From Halanaerobium sp. (lineage in GTDB: Bacteria; Bacillota; Halanaerobiia; Halanaerobiales; Halanaerobiaceae), in the NCBI GenBank assembly GCA_018399955.1, contig JAGYNO010000012.1:1-33123 (forward strand): a DNA stretch of 33,123 nt. Direction: 5' to 3'. Each line of letters begins with the position of its first letter. Position 1 is the stretch's first letter. The translations under genes and the position numbers were made by a program. Below the pieces are notes generated by a model. The model was not told the DNA's origin and ran no database searches. It was given only the letters and a program-made list of their open reading frames with translations. Positions 23,629-32,243 of the stretch are shown piece by piece.

Positions 23629-25381
23629 AGAAGAAAGCAAAGAAATTTTAAAGAGAATATTTTCATATGTTTTACCATATAAAGGCAGACTGGCAGCGGG
23701 AGTTTTCTCGATGCTGGTTCATGCCTTTTTAACAGTTTTTTTCGTTAAGATTTTCAAAGATTTAATAGAAACAATTATTGCTGATATGTCTGCAGGTAGT
23801 GGAGGTATTATTAAATTAAGCTGGATTGCAGCTTTTATGATATTGATTTATTTTCTAAAAGGTATATCATATTATGGTCAGCAGTATCTGGTATCTTATG
23901 TTTCACATAAAGCTATTCGTGATATTCGAGATGAGCTTTATTACCATCTTCAAAATCTTTCATTGAGTTTTTACAGCAAAAATAAAACAGGTGAAATTAT
24001 TTCTCGGGTTACAAATGATGTGGCAAAACTTGAAAGCTCAATTGTTAAAGGTGCAGTTAGCATAATCTATAAGGCATTTACTTTTATTGGAGCAATAGGT
24101 TATCTGCTCTATTTAAATTACAGGTTGACAGTATTTTTAGTGGTAATGCTGCCGCTTATAAGTTATATATTAAATAAATTCAATAAAAAAATTAAGCGGG
24201 TAAGCCGCAGAGTACAGGTGAAAATAGCCAATGTTTCTGATGTGCTGCAGGAAACTCTCTCTGCAGTTAGAGTTGTAAAATCTTTTGGTAGAGAAGATTA
24301 CGAATATGACCGTTTTAGTTCTGAAAACCAGGCTAATTTTAGGGCGAAGATGAAGGAAACACAGTATGGGTCTATTTTAACTCCGCTGATTGAGTTTGTG
24401 GCTGCAATATCATTTACAGCTATATTGTGGTATGGTGGTTATGAGGTAATGCAGGGCAGAATGAAACCCTCGGAATTAATTGCATTCTTTACTCTCCTGC
24501 TCACAATAAGTGATCCTTTACGTTCTCTAACCAAATTGAGCAGAAGCATTCAGCAGGCATTAGCCTCTGGTGAAAGGATTTTTGAGATCATGGATACAGA
24601 GAGTGCTATTTCAGCAGAAAATAAAGGTAAGGTAAAACTTGAAGAGGTTAAAGGTGAAGTTATATATGATAATATAACCTTTTCTTATGATAGAGATGAA
24701 ATAGTTCTTAAAGATATTAATTTGAACGTATCACCAGGAGAAGTAATTGCTTTGGTCGGCCACAGTGGAGCAGGTAAGACAACTATGGTTGATTTAATAC
24801 CCCGTTTTTATGACCCACTTGAGGGGCAAATGAAGCTTGATGGCTATGATTTAAAAGAATTAGATTTAGAGTGCTTGCGGAGCTTTATAGGAATAGTACC
24901 ACAAGAAACAATTTTGTTTAGTGGAAGCTTAAAAGATAATATTGCTTACGGTAATTTAGAAGCTAATGATGAAGCAATTATGGCAGCAGCAAAAGCAGCT
25001 AATGCACATGATTTTATTCTGGAATTTCCTAATGGTTATGATACAATTGTAGGGGAAAGAGGAGTTGGACTTTCTGGAGGGCAAAAACAGAGAATTTCTA
25101 TTGCAAGAGCTATTTTAAAAGATCCCCAAATTTTAATTCTCGATGAGGCAACTTCTTCTCTTGATGCAGAATCAGAAGCTCTTGTTCAAGAAGCACTTGA
25201 GCATTTAATGCAGAATAGAACAACCTTTATTATCGCTCATAGGCTTTCTACTATCAAAAATGCTGATGAAATTGTGGTCATAGAACAGGGAGAAATAGTG
25301 GAAAGAGGTTCACACAATGAGCTGCTGGAAGAAGAAGGGAAATATGCTTCATTATATCAAGGGCAGTTTATAGAGAAATAA
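23609..25381 (+). CDS. msbA: Lipid A exporter-like ABC transporter (MsbA type)
   Basis: This 590-residue half-transporter has an N-terminal six-helix membrane domain (about residues 1-320) and an ATPase domain. Visible are Walker A GHSGAGKTT, the Q-loop GIVPQETILFSG, signature LSGGQKQR, Walker B ILILDEATSSLD and the switch His in IIAHRLST. MsbA flips lipid A-core across the inner membrane. The setting with lpx, kds and waa genes supports that role, though the family also includes drug exporters. Its ATG lies inside the HutP-like gene. The next gene starts 47 nt downstream. Confidence 0.92.
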   Translation: MDSLQNKEESKEILKRIFSYVLPYKGRLAAGVFSMLVHAFLTVFFVKIFKDLIETIIADMSAGSGGIIKLSWIAAFMILIYFLKGISYYGQQYLVSYVSHKAIRDIRDELYYHLQNLSLSFYSKNKTGEIISRVTNDVAKLESSIVKGAVSIIYKAFTFIGAIGYLLYLNYRLTVFLVVMLPLISYILNKFNKKIKRVSRRVQVKIANVSDVLQETLSAVRVVKSFGREDYEYDRFSSENQANFRAKMKETQYGSILTPLIEFVAAISFTAILWYGGYEVMQGRMKPSELIAFFTLLLTISDPLRSLTKLSRSIQQALASGERIFEIMDTESAISAENKGKVKLEEVKGEVIYDNITFSYDRDEIVLKDINLNVSPGEVIALVGHSGAGKTTMVDLIPRFYDPLEGQMKLDGYDLKELDLECLRSFIGIVPQETILFSGSLKDNIAYGNLEANDEAIMAAAKAANAHDFILEFPNGYDTIVGERGVGLSGGQKQRISIARAILKDPQILILDEATSSLDAESEALVQEALEHLMQNRTTFIIAHRLSTIKNADEIVVIEQGEIVERGSHNELLEEEGKYASLYQGQFIEK

Positions 25382-25428
25382 ATTAGACATAGAAATTTAT
25401 AATATAAACAATCGAGGTGGTGAAATTT

Positions 25429-26082
25429 TTGCATCAGAAAAGGACCAAAAAAATAGAAGATAAATTAATTCCACCTCTGGCATATTACTTGATGAAATTT
25501 ATTAACAGCAGTTTGAGATTAAAGGTAGAAGGCTGGGAAGAACCCGCTAAAATGCTCGAAGATAAACAATCATTAATATTTTCGAGCTGGCATGGTAAGA
25601 GCTGGATTCCAGCATATTTTTTAAGAGATTTAGGTATATATGCATTAACCAGTTTAAGTAGGGATGGCAGTTATATGACTGAAATTTTAGAAAACCTGGG
25701 CTGGAATACTGTAAGAGGTTCAAGCAGCAGAGGTGGAAGCCGTTCTCTATTATCTTTATATAAAAAATTAAAAAGAGGTGAAAGTACAGCTTTAACACCT
25801 GATGGACCAACCGGTCCAATCTATAAGGTTAAGCCGGGAATTGTTTTCCTGCAGCAGAGGGCTGGATCTCTATTAGTACCAATGGGAACAGATGCGGTCT
25901 GGAAGAAAAACTTTAACAGTTGGGATAATTATTTACTTCCTCTGCCTTTTTCACGTGCTTCTCTAGTTTTTGGCAGAGCATTTGCCTTTGATCCAGAATT
26001 AGACATGCAGTCAAAACAGCAGATATTAAAGAGAAAAATGTTCAAGGTAAATAAGCGAGCTGCAGAAATTCTAGAAAGTTAA
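25429..26082 (+). CDS. lpxJ: DUF374 lipid A acyltransferase (LpxJ-like)
   Basis: The DUF374 family includes LpxJ of Helicobacter and Campylobacter, which adds a secondary acyl chain to lipid A before or without Kdo. The 217 residues contain IFSSWHGKSWIPAYF with the likely catalytic His55, SLSRDGSYMTEILENLGW, RGSSSRGGSRSLLSLYK, and LTPDGPTGPIYKVKPGIVFL, all of the family. TTG at 25429 is taken as start because GAGGTGG ends 8 nt before it. GTG at 25417 and 25420 are within that site. Between msbA and lpxK, it very likely acts on lipid A. The exact acyl chain and position are unknown. Confidence 0.85.
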   Translation: MHQKRTKKIEDKLIPPLAYYLMKFINSSLRLKVEGWEEPAKMLEDKQSLIFSSWHGKSWIPAYFLRDLGIYALTSLSRDGSYMTEILENLGWNTVRGSSSRGGSRSLLSLYKKLKRGESTALTPDGPTGPIYKVKPGIVFLQQRAGSLLVPMGTDAVWKKNFNSWDNYLLPLPFSRASLVFGRAFAFDPELDMQSKQQILKRKMFKVNKRAAEILES

Positions 26083-26095
26083 GTTTTTAAATATT

Positions 26096-26124
26096 AGTCT
26101 GTTTTAATTTTTCATCAACAGACT
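26096..26124 (+). other. Intercistronic hairpin before lpxK
   Basis: AGTCTGTT (26096-26103) pairs exactly with AACAGACT (26117-26124). There is no T-run, so it is not a terminator. It could mark an mRNA processing or stability site. Confidence 0.4.
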
Positions 26125-26144
26125 CTAATAATTGGTGGTATAAA

Positions 26145-27266
26145 ATGGAGAAACTTAAGCTTTATCTTGAAAAGATTATTGATGGTGAAAAAGAGGGTTT
26201 TACGGCTTCTATCGTATGTTTTATACTAATTATTTTATCTTCAATTTACTCACTTCTTGCAAGGCTCAGATATAAATTATACAAAAATAATATATTAAAG
26301 CAGAAAGAAACAGAGGTGCCTGTAATAAGTATCGGCAATATAACAACTGGTGGAACTGGGAAAACTCCCTTTACCGCATTTTTGCTTGAACATTTTAAAG
26401 AAAAATATAGTACAGCAGTTATAAGCAGAGGCTATGGAGCTGAGAAAGATGTTGAGGAGCCATTTTTGATCAAAGATGGCAGAGAAATATTTGCTGATCC
26501 TTCTCAGGCTGGTGATGAATTATTTATGCTGGCCAGGAATAAAGATGGTATAATATTCATACGTTCAGCTGACAGATTTAAGGGAAGCAAACTTGCTCAA
26601 AAAGAGGGTGCAGAATTAATTTTGCTTGATGATGGCTTTCAGCATTATCAGCTAAAACGTGAATTAGATGTAGTAATACTGGACTCAGAAGATCCTTTTT
26701 CAAACGGAAGGGTACTTCCTGCTGGATATTTGAGAGAACCTTTTACTGCTTTAAAAAGAGCTGATGTTTTTCTGATCAATCGTTCTGAGAATATTGATTT
26801 TAATAAACTTCAGGAGATAAAAAAATCTTTAAATACTCTAAGTCCAGAAAATAGCGGAATTTTTGCAGCTGAGACTGTCCTTGGGAAATGTATTTCTATT
26901 GCAGATCAGGAGGAGAAAGAACTAAGCTTTTTAAAGGAGAAAAAGGTTTTTGCATTTTCAGGAATCGGAAGTCCTGAAGCTTTTCAAAAAAGCATAAAAA
27001 CTGCCGATGGTGAAGTTGTAAGTTATAGAGTTTTTAAGGATCATTACAATTATCAAAAAGAAGATATCTTAACACTCCTTGATCAGTACGAATCATCACA
27101 GGCTGATTTGATTTTAACTACAGAAAAAGATGCAGTTAAGTTATTTGACTTTGCAGAAATCATTGGTGATCTGCCGCTTTATTATCTAACTATTTCGATG
27201 AAAATTAATAATAGTGAAGAACTTATGCAAATAATTAATGAAAAAATCAAGACAAAGAATATTTAG
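26145..27266 (+). CDS. lpxK: Tetraacyldisaccharide 4'-kinase
   Basis: LpxK phosphorylates the 4' position of the lipid A disaccharide at the inner face of the inner membrane. The 373 residues start with a membrane-anchor helix (about 20-40), then the P-loop GNITTGGTGKTPF (64-76), VISRGYGA, DGFQHYQLKRELDVVILD and LPAGYLREP, all family marks. GGTGG precedes the ATG. Its end is followed after 10 nt by kdsB. Confidence 0.96.
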   Translation: MEKLKLYLEKIIDGEKEGFTASIVCFILIILSSIYSLLARLRYKLYKNNILKQKETEVPVISIGNITTGGTGKTPFTAFLLEHFKEKYSTAVISRGYGAEKDVEEPFLIKDGREIFADPSQAGDELFMLARNKDGIIFIRSADRFKGSKLAQKEGAELILLDDGFQHYQLKRELDVVILDSEDPFSNGRVLPAGYLREPFTALKRADVFLINRSENIDFNKLQEIKKSLNTLSPENSGIFAAETVLGKCISIADQEEKELSFLKEKKVFAFSGIGSPEAFQKSIKTADGEVVSYRVFKDHYNYQKEDILTLLDQYESSQADLILTTEKDAVKLFDFAEIIGDLPLYYLTISMKINNSEELMQIINEKIKTKNI

Positions 27267-27276
27267 AGGTGAAAAA

Positions 27277-28023
27277 ATGGATGGTATAAAAACAGCAGCT
27301 GTAATACCTGCTCGTTATGATTCAAAACGCTTTCCGGCTAAAGCTCTTGCAGAAATAAATGGAAAAGCAATGGTTGTAAGAGTTATGGAGGCAGTAAAAA
27401 AATCAGATTTAATAGAAGAAGTAATTGTTGCAACTGATGATATAAGAATAAAACAGCTTGTAGAAGCTGCCGGGGGAAAAGCGGTTATGACATCTCAGGA
27501 CCATAATACAGGTACTGATCGGATTGCAGAAGCTGCTGCAGTTATTGATGCTGAATTAATTGTTAATGTTCAGGGTGATGAACCTTTAATAAAAGCAGAA
27601 ACAATTGCAGAAGCACTTCAGCCTTTTAAAACTGATCCAGATCTAAAGATGAGTACACTCAGAAGAAAGCTAAAGGTAGAAGATGCTGATAATCCTGATA
27701 TAGTAAAGGTTATAGTGGATAAAGATGATAATGCACTATATTTTTCGCGGGCAGCACTTCCTTTTTATAGAGATGCTGATTCAGCAGAAAAAAATTATTA
27801 TCAGCATATTGGTCTTTATGTCTACAGAAAAGATTTTTTACTTGAGTATTCTGCAATGGAGTCAACTCCAATGGAAGAAGCAGAATCACTTGAACAGCTG
27901 CGCGTATTAGAAAACGGCTATAAGATTAAGGTTATCGAAACAGAAGCAAAATTGATCGGTGTTGATAGAGAAGAAGATATTGCGCTGGTAGAAAAAGAAC
28001 TCAAGAAACGTAAAAATAATTAA
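27277..28023 (+). CDS. kdsB: CMP-Kdo synthetase
   Basis: KdsB activates Kdo with CTP to CMP-Kdo for WaaA. The 248 residues have the nucleotidyltransferase start AVIPARYDSKRFPAKALAEI, then VATDD, and VNVQGDEPLIKAETI. A Mg-binding Asp and the sugar-binding YQHIGLYVYRKDFL are present. The ATG at 27277 has AGAGGTG upstream. An in-frame ATG at 27238 lies inside lpxK without a site and is rejected. Confidence 0.96.
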   Translation: MDGIKTAAVIPARYDSKRFPAKALAEINGKAMVVRVMEAVKKSDLIEEVIVATDDIRIKQLVEAAGGKAVMTSQDHNTGTDRIAEAAAVIDAELIVNVQGDEPLIKAETIAEALQPFKTDPDLKMSTLRRKLKVEDADNPDIVKVIVDKDDNALYFSRAALPFYRDADSAEKNYYQHIGLYVYRKDFLLEYSAMESTPMEEAESLEQLRVLENGYKIKVIETEAKLIGVDREEDIALVEKELKKRKNN

Positions 28024-28069
28024 ATGATTAAACATATAAGACTATAATAATATAAGAGGTGAGATCAAA

Positions 28070-28915
28070 ATGGTTAATAAGGTTAAATTAAATGATAATA
28101 TAGTATTTGGAGATTCTAATTCTCCATTTGTACTTTTAGCAGGACCATGTGCATTGGAGGAAGAAGATAGGGTTTTAAGGATTGCTGAAGGAATCAAAAA
28201 GATAACTGATAAACTAGGGATTCCCTATGTTTTTAAAGCTTCTTTTGACAAAGCAAATCGCTCGTCAATTGAATCTTATCGAGGTCCAGGATTAGAAGCT
28301 GGTCTAAAATTACTGCAGAAGGTTAAAGATGAGTTTTCATTACCGGTAATATCTGATATTCATCTTCCAGCACAGGCAGCTATTGCCGCAGATGTGCTTG
28401 ATATTATGCAGATTCCTGCCTTTTTATCAAGACAGACAGATATACTCACTGCAGCAGGAGAAACTGGTAAAATTATAAATGTGAAAAAAGGTCAGTTTTT
28501 GGCTCCCTGGGATATTGATCATGTGGTAAATAAAATCGAATCAACAGGCAACAAAAATATTTTGCTCACAGAGCGTGGAGTAAGCTTTGGCTATAATAAT
28601 CTGGTGGTTGATATGAGGTCACTACCGCGGATGAGGAAGACTGGATACCCGGTTGTATTTGATGCAACTCATTCAGTACAGCTTCCTGGTGGTGCAGGAG
28701 ATACTTCCGATGGCCAGAGACATTATGTTTCCTATTTGATGAGGGCTGCACTTGCAGCAGGTGTTGATTCACTCTTTATGGAAGTTCATGATAATCCAGA
28801 AGAGGCTAAAAGTGATGGAGCAAATATGATTTATCTTAATAATTTGGAGAATATATTAAAACAGGCACTTGCTGTTGATACTGCTGTTAAAGAATGTCCT
28901 GAAATCGAACTTTAA
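28070..28915 (+). CDS. kdsA: Kdo-8-phosphate synthase
   Basis: KdsA condenses phosphoenolpyruvate with arabinose 5-phosphate. The 281 residues show [49 protein letters not shown] and [12 protein letters not shown]. Cys27 in AGPC marks the metal-dependent class (as in Aquifex); the E. coli enzyme has Asn there. AGAGGTGAG precedes the ATG. It is followed by the gene that makes its sugar substrate. Confidence 0.96.
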   Translation: MVNKVKLNDNIVFGDSNSPFVLLAGPCALEEEDRVLRIAEGIKKITDKLGIPYVFKASFDKANRSSIESYRGPGLEAGLKLLQKVKDEFSLPVISDIHLPAQAAIAADVLDIMQIPAFLSRQTDILTAAGETGKIINVKKGQFLAPWDIDHVVNKIESTGNKNILLTERGVSFGYNNLVVDMRSLPRMRKTGYPVVFDATHSVQLPGGAGDTSDGQRHYVSYLMRAALAAGVDSLFMEVHDNPEEAKSDGANMIYLNNLENILKQALAVDTAVKECPEIEL

Positions 28916-28945
28916 ATATAATTAATCATAAATAGGTGAATAAAA

Positions 28946-29941
28946 ATGACTGAAGAGAATGAAAAAAGAAACGAAAAATTAAATCAGGGAATTAATGAAG
29001 CAAAAAATGCTCTGCAGGTTGAAGCAGATGCAGTACTTAAATTAAAAAAAGATCTTGATGGAAGTTTTAAAGAGGCCATGGAGTTAATAATTGACTGTCC
29101 CGGCAGAGTTGTTTTTACTGGAGTAGGAAAGGCTGGTCTTGTGGCTAAAAAACTTGCTGCAACTTTTTCCAGTACAGGTACCTCGGCCTTTTTTGTCCAT
29201 GCTGGGGAAGGTCTGCATGGAGATCTTGGGATGATTCAGCATGGTGATGTTGTAATTGCGGTCTCTAATAGTGGTGAAACTGATGAAGTAATAAATTTGA
29301 TTCCTTCTTTAAGAAGAATAGGAGTTAAACTGATAGCACTGACAGGAGATAATGACTCCAGCCTTGCTAATTATGCAGACTTAGTATTAAAAGCAGATGT
29401 GATTACTGAAGCATGTCCCCATAATCTTGCACCTACAGCAAGTACCACAGCTGCTATAGCACTTGGAGATGCATTGGCAATTGCACTTTCCACATATTAT
29501 GGATTTACTCCCGAAGATTTTGCTTTATATCATCCTGGAGGTTCTCTTGGCCGCAGGTTATTAACAAAGGTAAAAGATGTTGTTAAAATCAGAGAACAGA
29601 ATCCTACAGTTAGTCTTGATACTACTGTTAGGGAAGCGCTATTTAAGATGACAGAGAGCAGAATGGGTTCAGTCTCAATAGTTGATGAGAAAGGCTATTT
29701 AAAAGGTATCATAACTGATGGAGATATAAGACGTCTGCTGGAAAAATCATCTGACTTTATTGATCATCCAGTAGAAGAATATATGACAGCAGATCCTTCG
29801 GTTATTTCTCCAGATAGACTTGCTGCAGAAGCTCTGCAGCTCATGGAAGAAAAAGAAATCAATGATCTACCTGTTGTTAAAGATGGTAAACCACTGGCTA
29901 TGCTTAATTTCCAGGATTTACTGAGAGCAAAGGTATTTTAA
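28946..29941 (+). CDS. kdsD: Arabinose-5-phosphate isomerase (KdsD/KpsF type)
   Basis: KdsD makes arabinose 5-phosphate from ribulose 5-phosphate, the entry to Kdo. The SIS domain (about residues 40-190) shows GRVVFTGVGKAGLVAKKLAA, SNSGETDEV and HNLAPTASTTAAIALGDALA, and the linker has HPGGSLGRRL. Two CBS domains follow (about 205-331), which may bind an adenosine nucleotide or CMP-Kdo as regulator. The N-terminus is charged and slightly long. A TAGGTGA site precedes the ATG. kdsC, the phosphatase often found next to it, is not here. Confidence 0.95.
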   Translation: MTEENEKRNEKLNQGINEAKNALQVEADAVLKLKKDLDGSFKEAMELIIDCPGRVVFTGVGKAGLVAKKLAATFSSTGTSAFFVHAGEGLHGDLGMIQHGDVVIAVSNSGETDEVINLIPSLRRIGVKLIALTGDNDSSLANYADLVLKADVITEACPHNLAPTASTTAAIALGDALAIALSTYYGFTPEDFALYHPGGSLGRRLLTKVKDVVKIREQNPTVSLDTTVREALFKMTESRMGSVSIVDEKGYLKGIITDGDIRRLLEKSSDFIDHPVEEYMTADPSVISPDRLAAEALQLMEEKEINDLPVVKDGKPLAMLNFQDLLRAKVF

Positions 29942-29964
29942 AATATAAAGTAAAGAGGTTAAAA

Positions 29965-30831
29965 ATGAAGGATAAATTGAGCATATTTTTTTATAACTTA
30001 TTTAAATTCATTACAAAATCGCTGCCACGCAAAAAAGCTGATTTTATCGGTGTGATTATAGCTAAATTAGCATATTTGATAACTTCTGAAAGAAGAAAAA
30101 GAGCCAGTGATAATATAGAGAAAGCACTTGAAGTTCCAAAAGAAGAAGCGGCTCGATTAACTAAAGAAGTTTATAAAAACTTAGGACTTAATTTTGCTGA
30201 ATTTTTATTAGAAGAAGAATTAACTAAGAAAGATATTGAAAAGATGGTTGATTTTATCAACCTTGATTACCTTGACCAGGCACTTGAAAAAGGAAAAGGG
30301 GTAATCTTATATACAGCTCATTTTGGTAACTGGGAGCTGCTCGGTGCAGTACTGGCACTTAAAGGATATAAAATTAATTCCATTGCCAGAGAACAGAACA
30401 ATCTTTTGTTTGATAAAAAAATTAATAAGATAAGAAGAGATCTTGGTATAGGTATTATTCCAAGAGGGCTAGCAGTTCGTCAGGCCTTTAAAGCTCTAAA
30501 AAATAATGAAATAGTAGCTATTTTAGGTGACCAGGATGCCAGAAGTAATGGCTGGAAGCTCGAATTTTTTGATAGACCAGCTTCAACATTTCCAGGGGCT
30601 GTTCAGTTTGCAGCAAGAACCGGTGCAGAGATTGTACCTGGTTTTTTCAGCCGCAGAACTTGGCTTAAGCATCAGTTTAAATGTTATCCTCCCCGGAAAA
30701 TAGATGCAGAAAGCACAAAAGATGAGCTAAAAAAAGAGCTGCAGTCTCTGCTGGAATTAACCGAAGCAGAAATTCAGAAGTCCCCAGCTGATTGGATGTG
30801 GCTGCACAAAAGATGGAAGACATTTAATTAG
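29965..30831 (+). CDS. lpxL: Lipid A late acyltransferase (LpxL/HtrB family)
   Basis: This 288-residue inner-membrane acyltransferase adds a secondary acyl chain to Kdo-lipid A. The catalytic HX4E motif is His119 to Glu124 in YTAHFGNWELLG. IAREQNNLLFDKKINKIR, ILGDQDAR and the late FPGAVQFAARTGAEIVPGF are typical. An N-terminal hydrophobic stretch (about 24-40) anchors it. AAAGAGGT precedes the ATG. The DUF374 enzyme in the same operon means two unrelated late acyltransferases are present. Which one acts first is not shown by sequence. Confidence 0.93.
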   Translation: MKDKLSIFFYNLFKFITKSLPRKKADFIGVIIAKLAYLITSERRKRASDNIEKALEVPKEEAARLTKEVYKNLGLNFAEFLLEEELTKKDIEKMVDFINLDYLDQALEKGKGVILYTAHFGNWELLGAVLALKGYKINSIAREQNNLLFDKKINKIRRDLGIGIIPRGLAVRQAFKALKNNEIVAILGDQDARSNGWKLEFFDRPASTFPGAVQFAARTGAEIVPGFFSRRTWLKHQFKCYPPRKIDAESTKDELKKELQSLLELTEAEIQKSPADWMWLHKRWKTFN

Positions 30832-30920
30832 TAAATTATTTATTAACTTAGTTAAAAACATATAATTATTTATAACATTATAATCTATTTGTTTATAAAT
30901 ATTGGAGGAGGTAAGAATTA

Positions 30921-32243
30921 ATGTATTTGTTATATAATTTGATATTAGCAGTTTTAACTGTTTTTTTACTTCCTTATTATTATTTTAAAAGCCGCAGAAG
31001 TGATGAGAAATTGAATCTTAGGGAAAGATTTGCCTTTTATAATCAAAACCACAATTTAGATATTTTGTTTCCAGCAGCAAAGGTAATCTGGATTCAAGCT
31101 TCTTCAGCTGGGGAAACTCTTGCAGCTCAGAAGTTAACAAAGGAGTTAAGAAATGAATATCCAAAGGCAAGAATTATATTCTCAACAATGACAGCTAGTG
31201 GACAAAAACTGGCCAAACAAAAAATTTCAGCAGCAGATTTAATAATTTACTTACCATTTGATTTAACTTTTGTTGTTAAAAAAGCAGTTAATATTTTCCA
31301 GCCTGATTTATTTATTATGATAGAAACAGAATTATGGCCTAATTTGATAAAAGCATTAGATGAATCTGGAGCCCAACTTTTACTTGCAAGTGGGAGAATA
31401 AGTGATGATTCTTTTTCTCAGTATAAATATTTGGGTTCACTGCTTGAAGATATGTTGAGCAGAGTTGATATTTTTAGCATGCAGGATCAGGAAACTGCAG
31501 AAAAGATAAAAGATTTAGGGGCACCTGAAGATCATGTCTGTGTTAATGGAAACCTTAAATATGATCTAAACCTTGATCCTCCTAATGATGAAGAATACTT
31601 CAGTAAGATAGAAATGTTCAATATTACTGACAAAACAAAAGTTTTAACAGCTGGAAGTACACATCAGGGTGAAGAAGATATAATAATAAATACATATAAA
31701 AAACTAAAAAAAGATTTTACTGATTTAAAAGTTATGCTAGCACCCCGTTATGTTGAGCGTAGAGATGAACTTGTACGTTTATGTAGGGCAAATGAACTGC
31801 AGGCAGTCTTATATTCAGATTTAAAAAAGGATAATGCTCAGGCTGATAAAAATACAGACATAATTATCATTGATACAATGGGAGAACTTTCACAGCTTTA
31901 TTATTATGCAGATCTGGTTTTTATTGGTGGTACACTCATAAATAATGGTGGACACAATGTAATTGAGCCAGCTGCTCGAGCAAAACTTGTACTCTTTGGA
32001 CCAAGCATGTATAATTTTAAAGAAGAAAGGGATTTTTTGCTAAATAATGAAATAGCTTTTGAAGTTAAAGATGAGGATGATTTATATGAAAAATTCTATC
32101 AGCTTCTAATGAATGATCAGTTTAGAGAACAGAGGGCTGAGAAATCTGCATCTCTAATCTCAAAAAATAGGGGTTCAGTTAAAAAGCATCTTCAATTAAT
32201 TGATGTTTTGTTAAAGCAGGGAGTAGATAATTATGCCGGATAG
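30921..32243 (+). CDS. waaA: Kdo transferase
   Basis: WaaA (KdtA) transfers Kdo from CMP-Kdo to lipid A at the inner membrane. The 440 residues start with a membrane anchor (about 1-22). IWIQASSAGET holds the catalytic base Glu64. ARIIFSTMTASGQ, MIETELWPNL, LASGRISDDSFS, TAGSTHQGEED and GGTLINNGGHNVIEPAARAK are family marks. GGAGGAGG precedes the ATG. Whether it adds one or more Kdo units cannot be read from sequence. It overlaps the next gene by 11 nt. Confidence 0.95.
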   Translation: MYLLYNLILAVLTVFLLPYYYFKSRRSDEKLNLRERFAFYNQNHNLDILFPAAKVIWIQASSAGETLAAQKLTKELRNEYPKARIIFSTMTASGQKLAKQKISAADLIIYLPFDLTFVVKKAVNIFQPDLFIMIETELWPNLIKALDESGAQLLLASGRISDDSFSQYKYLGSLLEDMLSRVDIFSMQDQETAEKIKDLGAPEDHVCVNGNLKYDLNLDPPNDEEYFSKIEMFNITDKTKVLTAGSTHQGEEDIIINTYKKLKKDFTDLKVMLAPRYVERRDELVRLCRANELQAVLYSDLKKDNAQADKNTDIIIIDTMGELSQLYYYADLVFIGGTLINNGGHNVIEPAARAKLVLFGPSMYNFKEERDFLLNNEIAFEVKDEDDLYEKFYQLLMNDQFREQRAEKSASLISKNRGSVKKHLQLIDVLLKQGVDNYAG

